Positions 55,640-64,000 of a stretch of 64,000 nt of DNA are shown here, one piece after another. The stretch comes from Talpa occidentalis. Its lineage: Eukaryota; Chordata; Mammalia; Eulipotyphla; Talpidae. The first letter of the stretch is position 1, and each line of letters starts with the position of its first letter. The stretch spans positions 83,610,399 through 83,674,398 of the forward strand of contig NW_023604861.1 of the NCBI RefSeq assembly GCF_014898055.3. The letters run 5' to 3'. A program made the translations under genes and the position numbers. Under the pieces are notes generated by a model. That model did not search any database and was not told the DNA's origin. It was given only the letters and a program-made list of their open reading frames with translations.

Positions 55640-56610
55640 ACAATCAAAAGAGGGACATATGGGCCCACATCAATAAATAACAAAAGTCTCAAACAATCTA
55701 ATCTTATATTTGAATGAACTAGAAAAAGAACAGAAAAAGATTGAACTAGAAAAAGAACAAACAAAACTAAAAGTCAGCAGAAGGAATGAAATAAAAGTTA
55801 GAGTGAAAATAAATGAATAAGACATCAAAAAGATGATACAAAAGATGAAACCAATGAATCCTTTCTTTGAAAGCATACACAAAATTGATAAGCCCTTAGC
55901 TAGGTTCATTTCAAAAAAGACAGAGAAAAGCCTGAAAAAAATGAAGCAGAAATGAAAGAGATGAAGTTACAACAGATATTGCAGGAATACAAAGGATTAT
56001 GAGACTACTATGATCATTTATATGCAAACAAATTGGACAACCTAAAAGAAACATTTTTAGGATCATTCAACTTTCCAACACTGAATCAAGACAAAATAGA
56101 TAGCATGAACAGATCACTACAAAAACTGAAATAGTGATTAAAAAAAAAACCTTCTTGAGAACAAAAGCTAAGGACCAGATGGCTTCTCCAGTGAATTCTA
56201 CCAAACTTTCAAAGGTGCTCTAATACCTATCTTTCTCAAGCTCTTCCAAAACACCCAAGAGCAGGAATGCTCCCAAACACATCTTATGAGGCCAACATTG
56301 CCTTGCTCCCCAAACTAGAGAAGGACAGCACAAAAAAGGAAACTATAGACCCAGCAATACATTTTTAACATTTATCTGATGAACACCTATAGAAAACCCT
56401 TCAACAAAATCTTGGCAAATCAAATTCAGCAATACATTAAGAGAATCATACATCATGACCAAGTGGGATTCATTCCAGGGATGCAAGGATGGTTTAACAT
56501 ACCAAATCAATTAATGTAATTCACCAAATTCACATAAAGGAAGATAAAAATCTCATGATTCTAACAATAGATTCCAAAAAAGCATTTGACAAGATACAAT
56601 ACCCATTTAG
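55640..56610 (+). mobile_element. Old LINE-1, ORF2 RT-region fragment
   Basis: It corresponds to about 50560-51440 of the young L1: 'gaactagaaaaagaacaaac', 'aagctaaggaccagatggct', 'tccagtgaattctaccaaac', 'caagtgggattcattccagg' and 'gatgcaaggatggtttaaca'. It ends at 'agatacaatacccattta'. Because an earlier part of ORF2 lies downstream of a C-terminal part, this is a separate insertion or rearranged. An extra stretch at 56349-56373 does not belong in this position. Confidence 0.82.
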
Positions 56611-58549
56611 GTGGTTTATTTTTTGTAAGGATATTTGCCTCCTTTCCAAGAGACAGTCTTCAAGCCTAACACAGTCACATGAAAGTGCTTAATGTCAGTT
56701 GATGAGCATCTAACAAATGTGATATTAATCAATCTGATCATTCCTGAGAAGGGTTTCTACACACATAATATAGAATTGAAAACCAACATCTAGAAGAGCT
56801 AATTGACTTCCTTTAGAATCTTGAGCTAAGCCAAATTAGACTGAGACTATTTCTCTCCTTACCAGACCTGGCAGCTATTAGCAAATCAGAATATATAATC
56901 CCTTCAGTAACCTTGTTTACCAGCATAGTTGGTATTGATTTATGCTTGCAAGCATATGGCAGTTGGAGAACAGGACTACAATATTTAGCTACTAAATACC
57001 AAAGAGGAGATTAAACAGTTTAAAATATTCAGAATCTTGGTTTTCCCTGAACTTGGAAAAAGAACCTTCTGGAGCCACAGTATTCTAAGAGTAGAGGTAA
57101 GTAAATCACATCCTGGCACTGATTTGTCTTATATTCAGACCTTCAATGTCACTAAATATTTGGCTTTCAGATGCAATGTAACTTTTAATATACTTATCTG
57201 TAAGATAGCTACCAATAAATTCAAATAATTTAGGTTCTGCAGAATCTCCTAGAAACTTCATAACAGCATTATCCTTTCCTCTCAATTGTTTTGACATGTT
57301 TGATCCAGGATGACTCAACCAATTAGCATTGCTATTCTACAGGGAAAGTGACTGGTATTTCTGTGACTCAGCAAGAGTTTTGAAAGATGTGGTTAAATTC
57401 TTGGCAACTTTTGACTTAATCGTCTTTGGATAGATATAGTACAAACAGATAAATAGGAATATAAGCAAAAAGGGACTTCAAAGTTCAAGGGACCATGGGA
57501 AATCTCAACTTGTCCTTCACAATTTCAGGTGGTTTCATTGTTCTTTGGCAAAGTCACTGAACACTATCAACAGCAGAGTACTAGTTACATATTTAAACAC
57601 AACAGAGTAGTGGTCAAGTTTTTCTATTCCAGAATGATTTTTCTACACATTAGGTAGAAAGATGATATGATTATGAACTCCACTGAGTCAACACTCTCTG
57701 AGACTTCAAGACAGAATGGTAGGCTTGGAAAAGAAAAAAGATACAGTGACCCCGAAGAAGAGAAGGGAATGGAAGCTCCAGTGCTAGGTAGAGGTTATCC
57801 AGGTAGTTCATTTATCATTCAAACAATTTATGGAGTACTTATGAGGCAATAGGTATTATGTTAGGCAGTTGAAATGCAAAATGTTAAACTCCTAAGGTTT
57901 AATAGAGTATTAAGATGGGAATTTGTCCAAGCTAGGATATGTGCTGTGTGACAAGTATCTGGTTATAAAGATGCTATCTTCTTTACTTCTGATTATTGAT
58001 TTTTATCACTGTACATTTCTATTTTGAGAATATAATCAGGAAGTTGAAAATGTACATATGCAAATTTCAAAAAATATGTTTAAGTGAAAAAGAAGAAAAG
58101 TAGGAAAGGGTAATTAAGAGTCAATAGGTATGCATAATAAAAATATGCAAAGAACCCAACATAGAGATTATGAACAAAACTGGAAGTTTCAGAAAACTAG
58201 AAAATTAACTATAAATGAAGTAAAGCTTCTGGCTGATAACATAAAGAAAGCTACGTGGCAGAGAGAATTTAAATATGTTCCAGAGTCAACTTTGTCCTTC
58301 CCCTTGCCCCTGGCCTGACCTTTGAATCTCTGTAATTACAGTTTGTGTCAGACTTCACATACTATGCCCTTTTGATTTCTGCTCTATATAACATTTCTAG
58401 AGTTTGACACTGTGGCAGCAGGGACTGTAAACTAAGTGCCCTTTGGAGGCTACTGAATTGAAGTGTGGGTGGAGTAAAGGCAGGTGAGAGCCAAGATCAA
58501 AGAAAATAGGAAACAAAAATTTTCTGTCACTTTTGGACATGGGGAAGCA
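56611..58549. other. No recognisable feature
   Basis: No named repeat. Short open frames at 57037-57228 (plus) and 57106-57318 (minus) overlap each other and have no domain. Confidence 0.4.
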
Positions 58550-58720
58550 TTTGATTTTTTTTAAAGTTTAGATAAGATAAAATTCACATATGATTCACCT
58601 ATTCAAAGTGTAAAACTTAACCATCTTTAGAATGCTCACAGAATTGTGTAACTAGCACTACTAACCCTTTTAAAACATTTCATGATTGCAAAAAGAAACC
58701 TTATACCTAGCCATTCTGAA
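58550..58720. repeat. Ancient L1M-type fragment
   Basis: 'gataagataaaattcacata', 'attcaaagtgtaaaacttaa' and 'tcacagaattgtgtaactag' resemble old L1 3'-terminal text (ggtataattgacatac ... aaagtgtacaatttga ... cctgtgaaaccatcacc). Confidence 0.45.
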
Positions 58721-59099
58721 ATAAACTCAGAAGAGTCTATGCTTACCAAGACTTGCTCTCAACAACAATAATTTTATAACAATCTAACTGGGATTTCACC
58801 AGAATCTAACCAACCTAGGGAAGGGAAATACTCAGCTTCAATGTGCTGGAGCTCTCCACATGGGATAAAGAAAATACCAGACTCCATTATACTCTAGACA
58901 TCCTGTCTCTTCAAAGTGGATGGGAATTGCTGAGACACACTTGTGAAAAGTACTTGCCAGGGGCAAAGACACTGAAACACTGAGAACTAATAGTAGGGCC
59001 ACAGAGTCCTTCCCTCTCCCCACACCTTACAAACATATCAACAGAACTCTTGCATAATAAAAGGTGAATACAATGGAAAGAACAGCACATTTCAGTCTT
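58721..59099. other. No recognisable feature
   Basis: Two overlapping minus-strand open frames of about 60 codons (58838-59102) have no recognisable domain. Confidence 0.4.
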
Positions 59100-60085
59100 C
59101 ATTAAATAAAAAAGACAAAACAGTGTCTAGGGAAATCAAAGACAAGCACTGCTAGAACAACTGAATATCCACACACAAAAAAATAAATCTATATATGGAC
59201 CTTATATCCCTTTATAAAAATTAACTTGAATGGCTCAGAGACCTAAATGCAAAGCTATAAATCTCCTAGCAGATAATACAGGGAAAAATCTAGGTGACCT
59301 TGAGTTTGCAATGGTCTAGAGACAACACCAAAAGCCTAATGGATATATTTAACCTTGTCAAATTAAAAGCTTCAGTTCTCTAAAAACAAAACAACACTAA
59401 TAGAATGAGAGAATTCACAGATTAGGAGCAAATGCTTGTAAAACACATACCTGATAAAATACTTATCTAAAGAATTATATAGGAAGAATTCTTGAGAGGC
59501 ATGGAAACCTCGCCAAAGAAGGTTACAGATAGCAAATGAGTATATGAAAAGATGCACCATTATCATATGGATCAGAGAACTATAAGTTTAAATAAATTGG
59601 GATACTATTATATACACATTACAATGGCTAAATTCCAAAACCTTATACTATCAAATACTGGTAAAGATGTGCAACAACAAAAACTCTAATTTCATGGCTG
59701 GTAGGAATGCAAAATCCTGCAGACACATTAGAGAACAATTTGTCAGTTTCTTGCAAAACCAAGCAAACTCTAGCAATTGCACTCCTTAGTGTTTTACTCA
59801 AATGAGTTGAAATCTAAGTCTACACAGCAACCTGTGTATGAATGTTTACAGTGGTAATATTCATAATTGCTAAAACTTGGAAGTAATAAAGATATCCTTC
59901 TATTTGTGAATGGGTAAACAAATGGTGATATAACTACAGAGTGGAATGTTATTCAGTGATTAAAATACTTGCTAACAAACCACACAAAGACATGAGGTAA
60001 TCTTGAAAGGATACTGCTAAGTGAAGAAGGTGATGAAAATTATATGTTGTATCCAACTATTTGATATCTAGAAAATAATAAATGA
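59100..60085 (+). mobile_element. Old LINE-1, ORF2 C-terminal fragment
   Basis: Degenerate L1: 'actgaatatccacacacaaa', 'gctataaatctcctagcaga', 'aacaccaaaagcctaatgga', 'aatttcatggctggtaggaa', 'agtggaatgttattcagtga' and 'gaaaggatactgctaagtga'. No frame survives. Confidence 0.82.
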
Positions 60086-60087
60086 TT

Positions 60088-60800
60088 TGAAAATATCTAT
60101 TCCCATTTAGTAGGATGCCTTTTCATTTGGGAGATGTTTCTTTAACTGTGCAGAAATTTTTTTCATTTTATGTAGTCCCATTTATTTTTGTTTTTGTTTT
60201 TGTTTCCCTTGCTGCTAGAGAGGAATCAACAGGATAAATGTAAGGCCAATGTTGAAGAGATTGCTTTTTATATTTTCCCCTATGTATTTTATGCTTTTAG
60301 GATACATTTTTAATCTATTTTGAATTATTTTTATGCTTAGTATACTATGGTGGTAAAGTTTCATTCTTTTTTATGTGGTTGTCCAGTTTTCTCAGTACCA
60401 CTTATTAAAGAGACTTTCCCTTCTTCACTGCATGTGTTTATAAATTAGTCTTCCACATAAGTGTGGGATTATTTCTGGGCTCTCAATCATGTGCCAATAT
60501 CTGTATGTCTGTTATTAAACCATGCTGTTTTGTTTATTAGAGTTTTGTAGTATAGCTTGAAGTCAGGTTGTATGTACCTCCATTTTCCCCCTAGAACTGG
60601 TATTGCTTTTGTGATTCCATAAAAATATTGAATTTTTTTGTTAAATTTCTGTGAAAAAGATGCTGTTGGGATTATGATAAGGATTGTACTGAATCTGCAT
60701 ATTACTTTAGGTAAAATGACCATTTTAACAATGTTAAGTCTTCTGATGCACAAGAATGGATTGTCTTTCTGTTCTTTTTATCTTCTTCAATTGCTTATTT
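60088..60800 (-). mobile_element. Old LINE-1, ORF2 fragment in opposite orientation
   Basis: Minus-strand text encodes scraps of ORF2: the reverse frame 60753-60487 reads LNIVKMVILPKVICRF then [16 protein letters not shown]. These match [18 protein letters not shown] and [16 protein letters not shown] of the young L1 (52040-52280). The region covers ORF2 positions overlapping the adjacent plus-strand fragment, so the two form a diverged inverted pair. Confidence 0.85.
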
Positions 60801-60852
60801 TTTAAAAGGTGAAATATTTCTGCTTTATATCTTCCATTGATCTTTAAAATAA

Positions 60853-60874
60853 TTAGACATGAACTCATGTCTAA
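60853..60874. repeat. Perfect 10-bp palindrome
   Basis: ttagacatga and tcatgtctaa form a perfect inverted repeat with a 2-base centre. Confidence 0.85.
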
Positions 60875-61079
60875 TGAACTCATTTCCCCCTGTTCTATAC
60901 CATATCTAAATAAATAACATCATCTTCAATCCAATTCCTCAAGGTAGACAGCTGGGAGTATGATCATGTGTTCATTTATTCATTCAAAAAATTATTTAAA
61001 CACTTTATATATACTACATACCAAAGATATGGAAACTAAACATACCTTAAACAAAACAGTGTTCTCAGAACTCATGGCT

Positions 61080-61745
61080 TACTTGCTATACATCATCACT
61101 GATTTATTCGTCTCCCATGCTTCCCAATCTTTTGCCAAACACTGCCAATTCTATGTCTTTCTAATACCTCCACTTTTCTTTATTCTTCTTGCTATTAGAG
61201 TAGTCAAATATCATCTTGTTTTGTTTTACATCTGAACTATTGTAAACACCTCCAGTTTGGGCTTTTACATTGATTCTTTACATTCCCAATGAATGGTCAG
61301 AGTGATTGTTAAAACTCTGATTGCATCAGTTTCTTGCTTTATCTTTTTGGATAAAAATTTCTATTATTAAAAATTTCATAAAATCTAAAACATCATGATC
61401 CATTCTCTACCTATAACTTCATTATCTATCCAGCTCTCCAAGCTGTAAAGGTATGATATTCTTTCAGTTCCTCACCAGTTTTTGTCTCCTTTCACTTTCA
61501 AGTCTCAGCTTAGATGTCACTTTTTTTCAAAGGCCATCCCCAACTTTTCCAGATTATGCTAGGTTCATATATGTTATGCCTCCAGAACACCTTGTACCTT
61601 CCCTTTCATACAATTGGTCATACTCATCACCTACTGTCTGTTTTGTTTTCTAGAATGCAAACTTCAAGAATGGAGAGGCCTGTAGTTTTAACTGTTATAC
61701 CTGCAGTGCCTGGCATATGGTAGGTACTCATAATTGGTTGACTGT
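61080..61745 (+). repeat. L2 element, long 3' portion
   Basis: 'gaatggtcagagtgattgtt', 'aaaactctgattgcatcagt', 'tctcagcttagatgtcactt', 'caaaggccatccccaacttt', 'tagaatgcaaacttcaagaa' and 'cagtgcctggcatatggtag' are in L2 order. It is one of the best-preserved L2 copies here. Plus-strand frames at 61453-61723 fall inside it and are not genes. Confidence 0.85.
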
Positions 61746-63479
61746 CTGATTGGCATTCTGGAATAGGTTTATTTAGGAAGCAGTTGTGATCTCTGGAGAC
61801 AGGGCTAAACAGACCTGGAATATTGGTTCAGAGGCTAGACAAAGTTTCTCTGAGATAATTTACGCCTGTAAATCTATGAAGACAGAGAGCTGAAAGAGAT
61901 GACTTTCTAAGAACGTATTTTGTTGAGGTTTTTGACTTTCCATAATATAATTTCCCAGTCCCCTTTTAGTAACCTAACATGTATTTGCCACATGGCACCA
62001 AACACACATTTCTAGAAGATAACAAAACCTTTGACCTAGAAAAGCAGAAGGTAGAAAATGAAGAGATTTTTTTCCAATAAATGTTTTTGTTTAATGAAAC
62101 ACAGATTATGCTCTGTGGGGTAAAAAGTTGGTCAATCTTATTCCTGTCTCATGAATAAAGTGGAAGGGCAAGACAGGGCAGACACTAGGAGCTGTACTTA
62201 TGATACACCATGTGTACAAGACAGAGAATTATGACCCATTCCACTCTGGTGAGGAACCAGAAGTCTTTGTAGGTACAACAACATGTTTGAAGTAGTATGG
62301 GGAAAAAATTTAGCAGGTATTACTGTGAGAGCAAAAGGACAGTGGGGATGCTGTCATTATTGTTTAGTGTGCCTTTTAAAAGTTTTTTATCTTCCTCAGC
62401 TCTTCTTCCAGGGTTTCCCAAGGATAATATACTGTGCTGACCTGATGGTGTGCCTCTGGCCTTTCCAGCTCCATCCAGATGTCAAAAGTCCTCCCTCTTA
62501 GATCTGCTATGAAATTAAGACACTTTTTGGCACACTGGAGTTTATGACTGTAACTATTCATGTAAACTCCCAACAACTTTTCTACAGCTGGCTTGGAAGG
62601 CAAACATGGGAAATTTGCAAATTTATCAGAACATGATGATTGGTCCAAAGATGAGATTCTTTTCTGGGGGGTGGGGGAGGAGTAGTAGGGGTGGTTGGTA
62701 GTTTTTTTCAAAGTCAAAACTTTTGTTCTTTTAATGGTTTGTTTGGAATCATCTTATGAGGAAGTTTGGAAGGCATATTAAGATGCTCTGAATCTGAACT
62801 TGGATCTCTTAAGAATCTTAGGGAGTTAGAAAGGCTGTCATCTCTCTTTTCATGATGTAGGTACAGAATGTGTGGAGACTAGGAGATGGATTAGCTGTCC
62901 TTGAAGATTCTTTCACCAATTATTCTACAATAATAATACACAACCAAATCTCAGAGTAATTCTGTTGATGGGTATGCTTGCCAGTGGCTCTGGGATACTG
63001 GCCAGTATCTCCAGTCCTCTTGGAAGCATTTCTCCACTTTCCTGACTACCTCTGCCAGAACCTGAACTACTTAGATAACACAAAAACAATGGCCACAGCA
63101 GCTAAAATGTGTTAGAAGAGCTTTTATTATTATAATTCCATGTGCTATGGCAAGTATAGGTACCATACTTTAGTTCTTTTAATCTTTCTTTGATTTCTAT
63201 TCTTATTTATCAGCTAGCTTGAGAGTGTCTAAAGGGAGGATCTAGGTTTGATAAGTCACCATTTTATCATAAATACACTTACATACACTTAAGAAACGAT
63301 ACTTATATCTGGGTTGGTTGAACTTTAAACTCTTTGTAGCTGAGGCATTTTAGTTAAATTTGACCTGATCTTCACCATTTCACCTTGTGCCATTTGCAAT
63401 ATAACACCACAGGTAACTAAGTTCCTGTATGACCAGCATCTTGTTCATTTCTTGGGGAAAACCAAAAGTTCATTTTCAC
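61746..63479. other. No recognisable gene
   Basis: No named transposon. Short frames at 62283-62501 (plus) and 62376-62717 (minus) overlap and lack domains. Confidence 0.4.
62664..62700. repeat. G-rich tract
   Basis: It contains runs of 6, 5, 4 and several 2 G separated by short spacers (tggggggtgggggaggag and following). It is a candidate intramolecular G-quadruplex outside any L1 3' UTR. Confidence 0.7.
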
Positions 63480-63575
63480 CTGTAATTTCCTTGTATATAT
63501 CCTGTCTACCTTGTTTATTACTTTCTCTCTTATGCCCAGCACAGCAAATGCTCAATAATTGTTTATATAATAACA
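63480..63575 (+). repeat. L2-like 3' end
   Basis: 'tatgcccagcacagcaaatg' followed by 'ctcaataattgtttatataa' resembles the L2 terminus (ccagcacagtgcctggcac ... gctcaataaatatttg). Confidence 0.45.
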
Positions 63576-64000
63576 GAAAGTTGAGTATTAACAGCTAGTG
63601 AAATTATTGTTTGTACTCTATCTACTGCCAAAAAGGGCGCTACTTGGCTATACTATTGAAACAAAAAAAAAGAAGAAAGTTAGATTAAAAGGAATAAAAT
63701 AAGAAAAAATAGAAATGTGTAAGAGAAATAACTAAAAAAGATGAACAACCAAAAATATAGGAGGAAAAGAAAGATTAACTGGGAATCTGGGCAAATTTAG
63801 CACTCTAATGGAGCACTAAACATAGTTTTATTGGCTTCCTGACTGTCAAACAAAAAGAGAAAAACAGTGAATTTTCTAGTTTCAACAGAATACATCTGAA
63901 GAAGCAAACATTTCCTGTTAATGAATTGCAGGAGAGAAATATTTTTTCCATGGATTCTTACATGATGGATGAAGGACAGAAAAGTATATAGGGTTTTTAT
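63576..64000. other. No recognisable feature
   Basis: A-rich sequence at 63660-63780. Nothing supportable. Confidence 0.4.

Noticed and set aside
59100..60800. A single twin-primed L1 with 5' inversion.
   Set aside because: In twin priming the inverted 5' part should lie upstream of the 3' part. Here the inverted part is downstream and covers overlapping ORF2 coordinates.

Overview
This window looks like non-coding nuclear DNA of a placental mammal. It holds interspersed retrotransposons of many ages: LINE-1, L2, MIR, a MaLR-type LTR, hAT-type DNA transposons, and thirteen copies of a lineage-specific tRNA-derived SINE. I found no convincing host protein-coding exon, no structural RNA gene, no CRISPR array and no prokaryotic or plasmid features. 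The SINE has a tRNA-like head with A and B boxes, a unique body, and a tail with AATAAA motifs followed by a TCTTT pol III terminator and poly(A), the 'T+' type known from several Laurasiatherian lineages. The host is therefore probably a laurasiatherian. A rhinolophoid bat (Rhin-1-like SINE) is my guess from memory, not a result. MIR, L2, MER5-like and MLT1-like remnants fit any placental.

Layout. 0.4-6.6 kb: two long degenerate copies of one ancient repeat (L1M-type, 3'-UTR-like). The second is interrupted by a MER5A-like element, itself split by a SINE, and by a second SINE. 7-14 kb: MIR/L2 crumbs, a hAT-like remnant, and SINEs at 9.2, 10.2 and 11.7 kb (the last only a 5' half), then repeat-poor DNA. 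14.5 kb: SINE. 15-18.4 kb: mostly repeat-poor. 18.5-22.3 kb: MIRs, a bare poly(A) insertion at 19.57 kb, a short L1 3' end, L2. 22.3-24.6 kb: repeat-poor. 24.6-25.4 kb: MLT1-like LTR split by a SINE. 25.7-38 kb: five SINEs, a third copy of the long L1M-type repeat, MIR and L2. 39.9-45 kb: an ancient L1 endonuclease-region fragment carrying a young 5'-truncated L1 (42450-44694), plus a 124-bp segment duplicated 2.35 kb apart. 47.3-53.6 kb: a full-length young L1 (5' UTR, ORF1, ORF2, 3' UTR) with a 15-bp target-site duplication and broken frames. 54-60.8 kb: old L1 ORF2 fragments in both orientations, one carrying a SINE. 61-64 kb: L2 and unannotated sequence.

How it works together. The only coding capacity visible is retrotransposon capacity. 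Full-length L1s encode ORF1p and the ORF2p endonuclease/reverse transcriptase, and the SINEs and the bare poly(A) insertion carry target-site duplications expected of that machinery acting in trans. The full-length L1 here cannot make complete proteins: ORF1 has at least three frame changes, and ORF2 has one stop and three single-base deletions. It does retain every endonuclease and reverse-transcriptase catalytic residue in one uninterrupted 770-codon stretch. Nested insertions give a relative chronology. No new biological system is evident. The best leads are the half-SINE, the body-less poly(A) insertion, the local 124-bp duplication and a possible templated micro-insertion in an old L1.
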